DNA from: Codonopsis lanceolata | Taxonomy: Eukaryota; Streptophyta; Magnoliopsida; Asterales; Campanulaceae | Assembly: GCA_013146195.2 (NCBI GenBank) | Contig: CM028380.1 | Coordinates: forward strand, 77,442,556-77,506,555 | Direction of reading: 5' to 3' | DNA length: 64,000 bases | Shown here: one piece after another, positions 44,178 through 55,384 of the stretch | Layout: each line of letters begins with the position of its first letter | Numbering within the stretch: the first letter of the stretch is position 1 | Translations under genes and position numbers: made by a program | The notes under the pieces: generated by a model | The model's database searches: none | What the model was told of the DNA's origin: nothing | The model's input: the letters and a program-made list of their open reading frames with translations, nothing else

Positions 44178-45605
44178 CAAACAAAATTCCTTAAACCGTA
44201 GCTCGTTGTCTCATTCGAGTTTTTTGAGTCTACATCGATTTTGTTCTACTTTTTAGTTTTTTCCATGTAACTTTGACCTATGAGCATATGGCTTTGATAT
44301 TTTTAATTATTGAATGTAGTATAATTGAATGTTTTTTTAAAATTTTTTATGATGTTTAAAATTTTATTATTTGTTTGTATTAAAAAGTTAAAAATCGTAG
44401 TATTGGTCTGATGCTAGTTCTCTTACACTTTGAATTGTTAATTGATTCTGGACCGGACCAAAGTAATATTTCTCATACAATTGAGTTGATTCGAGTTCTG
44501 AATTTTTTAAGAGTCGAACCATTGGTATGGTCCAAATATTTTCTTTCCACAAAAAATTAGATCGAATCAAACCAAACTCAGCCTAACAAATATGCCTTGT
44601 ATAGGGTTTTTATTGAATGTTTCAGTGTTTCCGTAAAAGAAAATAAGATTGAGTAATGCTAAATTAATACTCCATTCGTGTTGCACCCCTTTTTTAGAAG
44701 GCAAATGATATAATGAGGTGGAACTTGTAATATTATTACAAATTTTAGTGTTAGAGTTGTTAGATGATTAAGTTGGTGATGATATGGAAAGTCCGTGTCA
44801 TTACTTAAAAAATAAAATATTTAATCTAACGATATAAAAATCTAAGTAAATTTGATCAAACGACACTAATTCTAAAATTTGTAATAATATCACAAACTTT
44901 AATTTATAATATCATGATACCTCTCTTTAGAAAGACAACGAACCGCAGCTTTAATAATAAAGTTACTGTAGGTAAATAATGAGCCACAATTAATCTTGAT
45001 TAAAAAAGAAAAAGAAAACAAAAAGACTACAAATTACGTGTCGTATGATTTCTTTTAAAAGAAAAGGAAATCTACTTCAACTTTGCACTGGAGAAAAATT
45101 GACTTGAAATAGGCAAACAAGCCAATAATTTTAAGAACTAAGGAGTATAAAATAACTTTAAAATCCGTTTACCTTATGCATAGAATCTATAATACAATAT
45201 AACTTATAGTCACACATGTATAATTGATTAAAGCTATTTAGGGTTGAAATTGATTCATTTACTGAGATCCTACGGTAATTATCACTCCTCGAATTTATAT
45301 GTGTGAACGGCAGTTGAGCAACTACCCTCTCTTTCTCTCCAACTCCCCCCACTATTCATAGTTAGTGACCGCTAATCCTTCCTCCACCAAACTCACGTCC
45401 CTTTATCTTTCGATATTTTAATTAATTAATCAATTTTGAAATATTTGTTTTTTTTCTTTTTAACTATTATCATAATTAACTTAGACAAATTATAAGTAAA
45501 TATTAATTCATTTTCACATTATCTGTTTCATTTATTGATAAATTCATAAATTGACGTTGTGCCATCAGCACAAACAAAAGTACTAGTATTGTATATTCAA
45601 AATAT
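43997..45605. other. Intergenic DNA with a (TA)n tract at 44142-44174
   Basis: Around 44000-44110 and 44400-44590 the text is rich in 'ggtccg/gaccgaa/ccaaac' phrases in opposite orientations, suggesting a decayed inverted-repeat element around the (TA)16 tract; boundaries cannot be fixed. The remainder to 45605 shows nothing I can support. Confidence 0.4.
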
Positions 45606-45759
45606 ACTCCCTACGATCCTAAATAATTTTCCTAATTTCTTTTTAGGTCATTACAAAAAATGAAGATGATAACTCTTTAAATTTTCTTTGTTCGAAAGTC
45701 ACATTTATCATTTACCCTAAATATGATTTAACTTTAATTTATAGGTCCCACTTTCATAG
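45606..45759. mobile_element. Stowaway fragment (left part)
   Basis: Begins TA-CTCCCTACGATCCTAAATAATTTTCC and stops where the next Stowaway starts. Confidence 0.6.
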
Positions 45760-45761
45760 TA

Positions 45762-46022
45762 CTCCCTTCGTCCCTAAATAATCGTCTGGATTGACCCGGC
45801 GCACAGTTTAAGAAAAAGTAATTGACTTGATTATTTATATTGGTTTAATATGTATTTTCCTTTAATGTCCATGTATATGTGACTCATAATTAAAGTAGAG
45901 TGAAAAAGTAAGGGTAAAGTGATAAAAGTGATGTTCTAAAAAGGTAAGTTTCAAAGTGGACAATTATTTTGGGACGGACGAAAAAGGAAAGGAGGACGAT
46001 AATTTAGGGACGGGGGAAATAG
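45762..46022 (+). mobile_element. Stowaway MITE, ~261 bp (reference copy)
   Basis: TA-CTCCCTTCGTCCCTAAATAATCG ... GGGACGGACGAAAAAGGAAA ... GGGACGGGGGAAATAG-TA. It shares the arms of the large element at 1591-2569 and lies inverted to the next copy. Confidence 0.9.
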
Positions 46023-46190
46023 TATCTTTAGAAAGTTAAAAACTTATGAAAGACTTTTATATAGATGGATCTCCTGATTTGACCCAATGTGTATATGATG
46101 AATTGAGTTGCGATCTTACAAATTATGATATTTGAGACGGTCTTACGAAAACCTACTTCGTTAGAAAATACACACAATTTTAACATTATA

Positions 46191-46428
46191 CTTCCTCCGT
46201 CCCTAAATTATCGTCCTTCTTTCTTTTTTTGTTCCTCCCAAAATAATTGTCCAGTTTGAAACTTACCTTTTTAGAACATCACTTTTACCACTTTACCCTT
46301 ACTTTTTCACTCTACTTTAATTATGGGTCATATACACATGTCCTTTAAAGGAAACTACACATTAAACCAATATAAATAATTAAATCAATTGTTTTTCTTA
46401 AAATTTAGGACGATTATTTTATGAGGAG
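46191..46428 (-). mobile_element. Stowaway MITE, ~238 bp, inverted to its neighbour
   Basis: TA-CTTCCTCCGTCCCTAAATTATCGTCC ... AGGACGATTATTTTATGAGGAG-TA. Its sequence is the reverse complement of 45762-46022 at high identity, separated by ~170 bp. Confidence 0.9.
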
Positions 46429-46470
46429 TAATATAATCAATTATATTTTCATTTGGTGTGATGGATAATA

Positions 46471-46660
46471 CTTCATTCGTCCCTAAATAATTGTCATAAT
46501 TTCCTTTTCTATTTGTTAATTCTCAAAAAGCTGATCTTTTCATTATACGAAAACCCTTTTATCATTTTACTTTTATTTTTTGTTCTTATTTTAAATATGA
46601 GTCATATGCACATAAATTTTAAAATAAACTATATATTTTACCAATTTATATAGGAAAAAA
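46471..46660 (-). mobile_element. Stowaway fragment (left part)
   Basis: TA-CTTCATTCGTCCCTAAATAATTGTC with 'taaatatgagtcatatgcacataaattttaaaataaactatat'. The right end is lost at the start of the next element. Confidence 0.65.
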
Positions 46661-46665
46661 TCCGG

Positions 46666-46880
46666 GTAAGTCATCTTTTCAAAGTTTTTTTACCGCTTTA
46701 CACCCTTATATTTCTTTGTTACTGAAAAAAGCAATTCATGCATCACAATGCATTAATTGTATGCTGTGATACATGAATATGTCATTATTTTGTGCATCAC
46801 GATATATGACGTATTGTTTTCCAATTACGAAAAAATATAGAGGTGTGAAGTGGTTTAAAAATTATCCAAATGAGATCGTC
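46666..46880. mobile_element. Miniature member of the GATGC-core family (E8)
   Basis: Left end AAAAAATCCGGGTAAGTCATCTTTTCAAAG; short core with 'gcatcacaatgcattaattgtatgctgtgatacatgaa'; right end 'gtgaagtggtttaaaaattatcc'. Target duplication not found. Confidence 0.55.
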
Positions 46881-46969
46881 TTGGATTTCGAATGTCTCTT
46901 GATACTTATAATTGATCAGTCAATTGATTTTCTTAATTTGTATGCATAATCAAACAAACAATTACTCAC

Positions 46970-47115
46970 TTCGATCCGCATAAAGAATTATTATTTGAAA
47001 GTCATTTTTTTTAAAAAAAATAACAGTTTTAATAATTCATTAATAATAAAATAATACTTTTATAACATAATTTTGTAAAATAAACTTTAAGTAAAATATT
47101 TTAAAATAAAATAAT
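46970..47115. mobile_element. Stowaway-type MITE fragment
   Basis: 'actcacttcgatccgcataaagaattattatttgaaagtc' followed by the same AT-rich body as 31040-31237 and 38505-38660. Confidence 0.5.
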
Positions 47116-47770
47116 AGAGTTTTTGGACTAACAATTTTTGTAAGCAACAAAAAGGAGTAGTTGATAATATTAAGGCATCCATAAAAGAATTTGATGTTTT
47201 TTTTAACTGCAATTTCCTCACAAACGTTTGTGGTCTGTAAAATTAGTTTGGCATAAAGGTTTAGCAAGAAGGACTGGGACAGTCGATCAACTGCAACAAG
47301 GGTCCGACACTTGGCGTGAAAGTGACGGATTGGAAGATATAAAGGCAGTAGCTAAGCGACACACGGCTTGCACCTGATTGGCTGGTTTCTTGACTTATGT
47401 GTCTACACACCACTGGGAGGCTCTTTTAATCGTGGAATTACACCCTACACGGCTTTTAAGTAAAGTCAAAAAGATTTTTTTGGGAGGGGATTGATTGGGG
47501 CGTGGGGGCCCACTTGGCCGGCGAATCTTCGTCCTTCTTGCGAGAAATTGGTCTCACGAGTGCTGTAAGTTTTACGCGTGTACAGTCAATGTGGGACCTG
47601 CTTTGTAAAGGAGGGACCAGTTTTAGTGCGAAAATCTGAATTTCCAAACCAAACACGAAATTAAGTAGTTGTTGAGTAACACAAGATAAGATGTGATTTT
47701 ATGTGTGCTTTTTTTTTTTTAACCCTTTTGTTTTGTTTGTAGTAAGTAAAAAGGGTTGGATAAATTATTA
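47116..47770. other. Non-repetitive-looking stretch, GC-richer at 47265-47660
   Basis: 47265-47660 has balanced composition and no match elsewhere in the window. It contains 'ggggcgtgggggcccacttggccgg' and a TATA-like 'gaagatataaagg' at about 47333. It could be a promoter or gene edge, or a relic of an element absent elsewhere here. The frames (for example 47456-47656 minus) carry no recognisable domain. Confidence 0.35.
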
Positions 47771-48184
47771 CACATTCCGTTTTTAAATTATCGTTTTTTT
47801 TTATTTTTTATCTATCTTAAAATAATTACTTTCCTTTATTTTTAAAGTTTCTTTACACATTAAAGTAGGGTGAAAAAGTAAGGGTAAAATAGTAAAAATA
47901 ATGTTCTAAAAAGGAAAGTTTCAAAATTGACAATTATTTTGGGACGGACGAAAAAGGAAAGGAGGACGATAATTTTGGGACGGAGGGAGTATTATTTTTT
48001 AAATATCTTTTCTTTTAAAAATATTTTTATTATTTTATCTTTATTTTTTTATCTATATTAATTATAATCACATACTCAAAGAAATTAATTTTTTTTTATA
48101 TATTTCACTAATATTTATAATACATACAATTATTTTTAAATGGTATACATGTCGAAATGGATAATAATTTAAAAACGAAGGGAG
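47771..48184. mobile_element. Composite of two Stowaway copies
   Basis: A canonical right half 'gggacggacgaaaaaggaaaggaggacgataatt...ggacggagggag-TA' ends at 47989. A second body with right end AAACGAAGGGAG-TA ends at 48184. The left end TTA-CACATTCCGTTTTTAAATTATCG is degraded. Probably one copy inserted in another. Confidence 0.65.
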
Positions 48185-48309
48185 TAACACTCTTTGGTAG
48201 ATTTTTGGACTAGGGATTATTAATCTTAACTATCGAAATAAAGAGTTTAATCCACTCATTTTAGATATTTGAGAGAAGATATTATTATTAACTCTCGTGT
48301 TAATAATAC

Positions 48310-48552
48310 TTCTTCTTCTGTTCCATTCAAAAAGTTTTCATCTAAAAACTTAATTATTAAAAAGATATATTAATGTCATTGAAATTAGTCATAATTACAA
48401 AATTATTTAAACATAAATAATGTGTTTACAACATAAGTGAACGGTAAAATGAAATGCTATATATGTTGTAAGTATAATTTTTTTTAAAATTGGCTCTTAA
48501 GGTGAAAAATCTCAAAATAATATGGTGGATTATTTGTAATGGTACGAGGGAG
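48310..48552. mobile_element. Stowaway-type MITE ('AAGAGTCCAC' subfamily, copy 2)
   Basis: TA-CTTCTTCTTCTGTTCCATTCAAAAAG at the left; 'aaaataatatggtggattatttgtaatggtacgagggag' at the right, matching 27575-27814. Confidence 0.7.
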
Positions 48553-48589
48553 AACTAATGTTTATCCTTGTCATATTACTAAATGAGAG

Positions 48590-49006
48590 TTTTAGAGTAT
48601 CACCAATATAACTGTAGATTTGATCATACATGTCTGTGAGTAATTAACACTTTTAATCATATGTGACAACTTTTTTTCTTCATTTATATTCAATTAAAAC
48701 GAACTTCTTCAATGTAAATGTAAATTTTATCTCATATGACATACGTCCCACCACTAAAATAAAATTTTGTTAAAAAATTTAAAAAGTAAGAGAAAATGAA
48801 ACAACCAATATAAAGAGTTTTTAAAAAGAAAAATACTAATTAGGATGTATCCACATCTTTAAGTAGAATGTGAAAAAATTGATATTGTTATTTACAATGT
48901 AAAAAAAAAAAAAAAATGGTTGACATGTTATATTCACATATATCATCTACATTTGTATTGAAGATGCTTTTTCATTCAAAAATGCTATAAATCATGGGTG
49001 ACATCT
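48590..49006. mobile_element. MITE with GAGCATCACC-like ends (copy 2)
   Basis: 'gagtatcaccaatataactgtagatttgat' at the left; body and order as in 18338-18733; right end 'catgggtgacatctaa'. Contains a poly-A run at 48900-48916. Confidence 0.6.
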
Positions 49007-49597
49007 AATCTTTTACATTTACATTAGAATTAGTGATGCCTTTAATACTCGATTTTTCTCGTAAATAATAATTTTGGTTGGTCCGACTTAGGGCCAACAT
49101 GTTAAATTAATAATTTGTTAAATTTCTGAAATAATAAATATATAATTACTCATAGAGACACCATGCTTTATATAAATTAATATCCTTATATTTCACATAA
49201 TACATTAGCAATGAAAAATTACTAGATCGTTTTTTTGTTGAAATTGATGTCATCATGCCACCTTCAATCTCGTCTCCGACCTTTTTTTTTTTTTTAATCA
49301 TTTGTCTTTTATTTTTTCTTGAAATTTATGTCACTCACGGCAAGCCAAAGTTTTTCAAAAGCTATTGTTACAATTGCTTTTGAGTAATAATTGGATTATC
49401 TTTGTGGTTCTTGCATAATGCTCTACAATTTTTACGTGTTAGTACGATTATTTTTGTGTTTATTTAAATAGAAATTTTATTTATTGTTAATAAAAAAAAG
49501 TATATTGAACAATATGTACATTAAACAATGGAGCATAATAAATTAAGTGGTAGATTGATTAACTCATATTAAATTGAGTACTTCATTTAAAGAAATA
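49007..49597. other. Intergenic, nothing recognised
   Basis: AT-rich; no supportable features before the gypsy remnant. Confidence 0.4.
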
Positions 49598-50155
49598 CTA
49601 CACGTGTCCCAAAATACTACACACCTTTAGTAGAGAGAACGCGTCCACCTTAACTACGGACGCGATCACCTTGGACATGAACGTGATTGCCTTGTTATTC
49701 GACAATGTTTCTGGAATATACGTGGTCTCCTTGTGTAGTTGACGTGGCCGCCTTTCAACACAATTGCTTTGTGGCTGAACGCGACCACGTTCTTTGTTGA
49801 TCCTCCCTTGCATGATGCCCTCATCGAAGATCGTATCATACTCCTCTTGAAAACGAATTGTCCCCAAATCCGCTCTTGGTCGGTTATTAAAGTGTCCTTT
49901 GACCCGAACATGAGAACCATATCGTGGTCCATTCTTCCAATTTCTCTAACCCAAATCAAACACCTCATCTTTGCCAAATAACCCCACAAAATATTTACAA
50001 GAAACACTTAGCAAAACTTGTTTACCCTTACTCTCAACTATCATCCTTCTTTGGTCTTCATGCACTTAACTTGGAGTTAATGGCACGAGCGCGATTGGCT
50101 TTTGATTGAATGTGAACGAATATTTGTTGGTGAACCCATCATGCTTCACTTGACG
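49598..50155 (-). pseudogene. gypsy pol segment downstream of protease, degenerate
   Basis: After the nested insert the frame continues RQVKHDGFTNKYSF and ALVPLTPS (about 50068-50150), the stretch that normally follows the protease in this kind of plant gypsy polyprotein. Beyond it the sequence breaks into short frames without recognisable domains; the RT is missing. Confidence 0.65.
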
Positions 50156-50160
50156 ATCAT

Positions 50161-51665
50161 TGATCAGAACCCAAGATCTCCTAAAAAGGTTTAAGGATAA
50201 AGGACTCTGCGACCTAACACCTTTGAGATGACGCGAACTTTGGAATTGTGAATGACGCCACAATTGCGATGACTCTCCTTCTAATAAGTTGAATTCAATT
50301 TTAAACAACGACTCCACGATGTTTATAATCCGAGCTTCCAATCAAGAACACTCAAATAAAAACACAATTTTATATCCAAAAAATCAACTCAATTTTATTC
50401 ATCAAAATCAACCCCCAAAAACAATGTTTAAGAATGCCTTTATATAGGCTTACAAAATAAACACAAATTCTTGCAGGAAAAGAAAATTAATTAAAAGGAA
50501 ACTTTTAAATTTAAAAATTTAGAAATGGAAACCTAATTAAAAGGAAACTAAAACTTACCCTTTTGCAATCTTCGGTATCTACAGAAAAAAGTTTTGATGT
50601 TAAAGACACATGAGTAATGATGCCATAACTTTCTTCAATCCTATCCAATCCCTCATCCATTTGAACAAGCTTACCCTTAATCTCTTCGATAGCAACTAAT
50701 AGCGCCCCCATGGCGTATTGCATAAATTCATCAAATTCGACATTAACTCGATTTTCGTCAAACATGGTGAAGCCAAATTTTCTTTCAAAGCCAAATTGTT
50801 TTTTTAAATAACAAATCCTAGAACAATTAGGGTTTCAAATTTGAAAAACAAGACAATTAAACAAGGATTGATGATCCAAGTTCAAGACAACTAGAAGAAA
50901 ATTAAAATAACACAATAACAAATTATTTTTTTTTTGTTGAAAATACGAACCCTAGCGGAATTAGGGTCTAGGAACTAGAACGATAATAATGCAAAAAATA
51001 AGATATAATTAAATTATTGTAACTAGCATTTCTTTGATACCAAATGATGAGAACCCAATATCTCCTATAGATGTTTTAGGATGAATGACTCCACGACCAA
51101 ACGCACTTGAGATGACGTAACCTTAGAATTGTGAAAGACGCCACAATTGGATGACTTTCCTACTGATAAGTTGAATTCAATCATAAACAACGAATCCACA
51201 ATGTTTATAATCCAACCTTTCAATCCAGGACACTCAAATAAGAACACAATTTTCTATCTAGAAAATCAACTCAATTTTATTCATCAAAATCAACTCTCAA
51301 AAACAAAGTTTAGGAATGCCTTTATATAGGCTTACAAAATAAACCCTAATTCTTGCAAGTGAAGAAAACTAATTAAAAGGAAACCAAAACTCTAAATATA
51401 CCCAAACAGTAAAAAACCAAAAAATAAACTCACAAACGCACACCAGTTTTTAGGCAGACACGGTCGCCTTCAGCTTAAAACGCGATCACCTATTTCACAT
51501 ATTGTCGCCCCAAAAAATGTAATCCACTTTGCTGCTTTGCCACTTTGACCCCTTCATGTTTCCAATAAACTTCCTAGGCGTCCAAACTTGTCTACAAGTT
51601 TCCAAATTTATCAAATAGACCATGAACTCCTGGAAACACTTTTATGGATTGTTAGGAACGTATCA
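50161..51665 (-). mobile_element. Non-autonomous LTR element nested in the gypsy protease
   Basis: On the minus strand it runs TGATACGTTCC...TTCTGATCA with a perfect 5-bp duplication (ATCAT, 50156-50160 and 51666-51670). The upstream LTR is 51045-51665 (~620 bp, TG...CA). The other end, 50161-~50530, is a close copy of about 370 bp of it (shared 'atgtttataatcc', 'ctttatataggcttacaaaataaa'), so the 3' LTR is truncated. Next to the 5' LTR, TTTGGTATCAAAG (51032-51044, minus) looks like a TGGTATCA primer site. The interior is only ~0.5 kb, with a short gag-like start (50511-50765) similar in style to the host element's gag start. Confidence 0.85.
50511..50765 (-). pseudogene. Short gag-like N-terminal frame of the nested element
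   Basis: Eighty-four codons beginning MFDENRVNVEFDEF, with an amphipathic IEEIKGKLVQMDEGLDRIEES stretch likely to form a coiled coil. The host gypsy has a similar EIKGEFVQ stretch near 53010. No other gag domain is present. Confidence 0.55.
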
Positions 51666-51670
51666 ATCAT

Positions 51671-52106
51671 ATTGCCATGGTCTTCCAAGTAGTAGATGAC
51701 TTACATGCAACGGGGCTACATCACACATAATTTTGTCTTCATAAGCTCCTATCTGATATGTCACAAACACTTGTTTCTTCACCTTCACTTCTCCACAATC
51801 ATTCAACCATTGAAGTTTGTAAGGTTGGGGGTGCATTGATGTTAACAAACCAAACTTTTCCACCATAAGGGAACTAGCAACGTTAGTATAACCCCCTCCA
51901 TCTATGATCACACTACAAATCTTGTTCTTGATACGGCACCGTGTGTGAAAGAGGTTATCACGTTGACCCTTTTCTTGCTCCTTAACTTGCATATTCAAAA
52001 CATGATAAGAAACCAAAGCTTCTAGAGTTATGTATTCCCCCTCAGCTTCAATGTCCCCACATCTACTTTCTTCATCTTCTACCACCTCATTGCCACGTAC
52101 CACCAT
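51671..52106 (-). pseudogene. gypsy aspartic protease region
   Basis: The minus-strand frame contains CSVIIDGGGYTNVAS (about 51880-51925), the D-x-G active-site loop in the form IIDGG, then HPQPYKLQWLNDCGEVKV and the C-terminal HLLLGRPWQYD. Retropepsins act as dimers that process the polyprotein. The gene is cut right after GRPWQYD by the 1.5-kb insertion, so the protein cannot be completed. Confidence 0.88.
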
Positions 52107-52114
52107 AGCTCGTC

Positions 52115-53093
52115 AATTTTCACACTCACATGCAATATGTCCCCAGTACCCTTTGCACTTGAAACATTGTACTTCCCTAGCTTTCACCCTTGGATTTTTA
52201 GCTTTCCTTTGTGGCTCTTGTGAAATCGTAGCCACTTTTGTATCAGACCCAACCTTGGTTATGATCTTATCTTGTGGTTGTACTTGCTCCTCTTTTGTTG
52301 TTGCTCTATCTTGGCTGCCATGTGCACCTTGTCACCCAAATCATCATATTGATGTAAATCAACAATATACACAATAATAAGATTCAAACATGTAAGAAAT
52401 CTCGTCATGGTCACTTCGACATCTTCACCTAAATTAGCCATTGCAATCAACATCTCCATCTCCTTGCGGTGGTCTTCTACACTCTTCGATCCTTGTGTCA
52501 ATTTTTGCAGTTTTTTGTAGAACTTCCCAATAATAGTGGCTAGGAACAAATCGATGACGCACGAGACGTGTCATCTCTTCCCATTTAGTAACAACATGCA
52601 TTCGAATTCTTCTTCTATCAGCTACCATTTTGTCCTACCAAATACTAGCATAATCTACAAACTCGACAACTAATTTGACTTTCCTCAATTCAGTGTAGGT
52701 ATAATAATAAACTACATTCTCGATTTTTCTTTCCCAATCAAAGTATTCATCTGGATCACTTAACCCCTTAAAAACAGGAATCTTCAACTTAATTGTTCCC
52801 CAATTATTTTCCTCTCACCTCGGGATCTCTCGCCTTTCCCTACCATGATTCTCTCCTAACCCAAGCTCATCAAAATCCTTGTTTAACTGGTTACCTCTTT
52901 GAGCCCTACCCTCCCTGGGTTCCTCCCTTCGCTTATCCTCCTTAAGTCTATCAAACCTCACGTCTATTTGAGCAAACTTTTACTTCACTTGAACAAACTC
53001 ACCCTTTATCTCATCGATACTTTTAAGTATCATCACCATAAAGTCCTTAGTATTAACAAAAGGAATCCCTTTAGTTGGATTTTCGTCTGTCAT
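52115..53093 (-). pseudogene. gag: gypsy gag with zinc knuckle, frameshifted
   Basis: It begins at an ATG complementary to 53091-53093 (MTDENPTKG). Blocks in order, over several frames: LKIPVFKGLSDPDEYFDWE (about 52730-52790), VTKWEEMTRLVRHRFVPSHYY (about 52530-52600), LTQGSKSVEDHRKEMEM (about 52450-52505) and MVHMAAKIEQQQKR-type sequence near 52290-52330. A CCHC knuckle CFKCKGYWGHIACEC lies near 52130-52180; it has five instead of four residues before the histidine. Several stops and frame changes make it non-functional. Confidence 0.85.
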
Positions 53094-53383
53094 GGTGATT
53101 ATTTTGGTGATTCACTCCCTTACATTTATGCACTCAAAGTCACTTTTTATTTTTGTAACAAATCCTAGAACAATTAGCACTAAACTTTGAGAATCACCAA
53201 GTCTACCGATAGTACTTATCAGCAGACGTAGTGAACATTTCCAGTTCTCTCTCCACTACTGCAACTCTACCGATAGTTCCAAGTATTCACTATAAGGAAA
53301 TCAACTCAAAAGTTTTAAGTGTCACTAGGCTATTCACCCCCCCCCAATTCTAGCCTAGTATTGTGCATTTTGGGACTAATAAT

Positions 53384-53395
53384 TGGTATCAGAGC
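53384..53395 (+). other. tRNA-iMet-type primer binding site
   Basis: TGGTATCAGAGC, the standard plant copia primer site complementary to initiator methionine tRNA, 58 bp before the gag ATG. Confidence 0.88.
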
Positions 53396-53452
53396 CTAAC
53401 TCTTCGAAAACAAGTTTTTTTTCCAAAATTAAACTCTTGTGTGATAGATCCA

Positions 53453-53572
53453 ATGGCGCCAACATACTATATTTGACCTACATCTAATGCGAACCACATC
53501 CCAATATTGGACGAAGGCCAATTCGATGTATGGAAGGACAAGATCACGCATCACATGAATTCCATTGATAAC
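53453..53572 (+). pseudogene. gag: copia gag, first part
   Basis: Starts MAPTYYI at 53453, has an early in-frame stop, then FDVWKDKITHHMNSIDN up to the nested LTR. The match to gag proteins of copia elements is by the W-K-x-K-I/M-x-x-H-M motif. Confidence 0.75.
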
Positions 53573-53872
53573 TGTGAGTGCCCCGGTTTTCTACATTTTA
53601 TTTTCCATTAAAGGAGAATAAAATCAAAACGTTTTTAAAGTGCGTGGAAATACGCTCGGCCTCATTGTGGACTCAAAATGATAAAACAGAGTCACCATCC
53701 TTATTTTAAGGAGAAATAAAGAAAAACCAAATGTGACCAGATTTGTAAAAGCTTCGGAGGCTAAGTTACGAGGTGGGAAGGTGTTAGGCACCCAACTTGC
53801 CCTTTCAGTCTCAAAATAGTTTTTTTGCTAAAATATGCTTTTATTATATTTATTTAACAGGTGAAATAAATC

Positions 53873-53875
<3 letters not shown>

Positions 53876-53942
<67 letters not shown>
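53876..53942. repeat. (TA)n microsatellite within LTR copy 2
   Basis: About 33 TA units in the position occupied by (TA)21 in the solo LTR at 22111-23474. Confidence 0.92.
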
Positions 53943-53946
<4 letters not shown>

Positions 53947-54625
53947 ACAACACTTGCTACAGCTTCCTTTTGAAAGTTACAAATACATTTATAAATATTT
54001 GGTCATAGTAATGACTCTTTTTAGTGCTATTTTCTGTAGAACTTTGGGCAGCATAATTGCTTATTTTTCTAGTCTAAATAGCATTTTTTATATAATAAAA
54101 CATTAAATAACCTACCTCTTGAAGCGTGAGAGTTTTATCTCGTACCAACTAGCTTCTGGCAGGCTTAGGGTGCGCTCGCTCTGTCCTTTAGGGAGAAGGA
54201 GTCTTTTTTTCTGTTGCGGGGATTCGAGTAGAGTAACTACTTACGAAAGTTGTTTTCTGACCTCGGGAACCGGGCGGAGCAACTGCTTGCTTTTTTGCTG
54301 TTGTTTATTTGCTGCTGACGAATTTTGGGCAGAGCAACTACTTACTTTTTACTGATTCGGTGGTTAGATTTGGGCAGAGCAACTGCTTACTTTGAGATTT
54401 TTGGACTTGAGGAATATGGTGGAATCCTAGCAGGGTGGTTAGACTTCACTTTGATCGGTTGGTTTTGTGTTTGGTGGAGATTTGACGGAGCTTCGAGGCT
54501 AGAGGAGGAAAACTCTCGAGGCGTTCTCTCAAAACTCATTGCGGAGGATTTTTAACTGTGTGATTGCGGTGTGTGAACTGTGTGCGTAAACTGTGAACTG
54601 TGTTCACTTCTGAAGCCGGGGACTT

Positions 54626-54640
54626 CTATTTATAGGCTGG
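54626..54640 (+). promoter_or_regulatory. LTR TATA box (copy 2)
   Basis: TTCTATTTATAGGCT; the same motif TTTATTTATAGG occurs in copy 3 (about 58148) and CTATTTATACTG in copy 5 (about 62985), each 200-360 bp before the LTR end. A typical pol II core promoter position. Confidence 0.55.
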
Positions 54641-54954
54641 GAGAAGGCTTCCTTCGTCATTAAGATTTATCATTTTGTGCTTCATCACCTTGTATCGCGC
54701 GCTGAGAGAATTGCACCAAAAGCAAAATGCTATAGTGTAGTTGACACTATTGGGCGCCACCCATGGAGGGGGTGGGCGCCGCGCCAGGAGGCAGCATGGG
54801 TGGTGCCAGGCTGTCCTTTTCCTCTTCTTTTTGACACTTTGGCCCCCTGCATTTCACTGGTTGTGCATCCTGCTTTTTCTTTTGCATTTTTTAACCTTGT
54901 AACTTGACATTCGTTAGTGTTTAATAGGTCTTGATATCTCATGTTCCAATGAAG

Positions 54955-55377
54955 CTGAATCTCCTTGCAGAGATCGGAGGTGGTCCACTAGAGGTTGAAA
55001 AACCTTAAACTGAATGGATATAGGATGAAAGAAATCTAATATAGTTGGACAGCAAGGCAATAAACATTATCACCAACTCACTAGACACTATCACCTACCA
55101 ATAAGTCATCTGATGCACTTATGCAAAAGAGATGTGGGAAGCTCTTGTTGAGTACTTAGAAGGAGACCAAGACACAAGAGACAATAGAATGTATACATAC
55201 ATTCAACAATTTGACTCTTTCAAGAAAGTTCCTAAGGAAACCTTAAGACAAGTCTATGATCGCTTCAATGAGGTAATTAATAGCTACTTTTCTTTAGGTA
55301 AAATTTATGGCAAAAATGAAATGAACATGAGATTTCTAGGCTCTCTAGGTAGTCTCTGGCATGTAAAGGCCTACTAA
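54955..55377 (+). pseudogene. gag: copia gag, second part
   Basis: After stops the frame 55132-55377 reads MWEALVEYLEGDQDTRDNRM, FDSFKKVPKETLRQVYDRFN and the gag-UBN2-like tail up to SLGSLWHVKAY. The zinc-knuckle region expected next is absent; within ~20 bp the sequence becomes reverse transcriptase, so protease and integrase have been deleted. Confidence 0.8.
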
Positions 55378-55384
55378 TTAGTCA

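Larger units (their letters stand above)
49598..53178 (-). mobile_element. Ty3/gypsy retrotransposon remnant (gag to protease)
   Basis: On the minus strand it holds a gag start (53093), gag core, zinc knuckle, protease and about 550 bp of degenerate sequence beyond, in gypsy order. Reverse transcriptase, RNase H, integrase and both LTRs are absent. It is split by a 1505-bp insertion (50161-51665). On its upstream side it stops at about 53178, where copia-type LTR sequence begins; a phrase 'aacaaatcctagaacaattag' at 53157 also occurs in the nested element at 50811. Confidence 0.85.
53573..54943 (+). mobile_element. LTR of the TGTGAGTGCC gypsy family (copy 2), 3' end lost
   Basis: Starts TGTGAGTGCCCCGG and carries the family order: 'gactcaaaatgataaaacagagtcaccatcc', 'cggaggctaagttacgaggtgggaaggtg', a (TA)n tract, GGGCAGAGCAACTRCTTAC units, a TATA box, 'gacactttggccccctgca' and 'cttgatatctcatg'. 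The last ~35 bp ending GTGTCTACA are missing, so the downstream duplication cannot be checked. It splits the copia gag between MNSIDN and the continuation near 54970. Confidence 0.85.

Noticed and set aside
52030..52377. 115-codon plus-strand frame
   Set aside because: Antisense shadow of the gypsy gag-protease on the minus strand.
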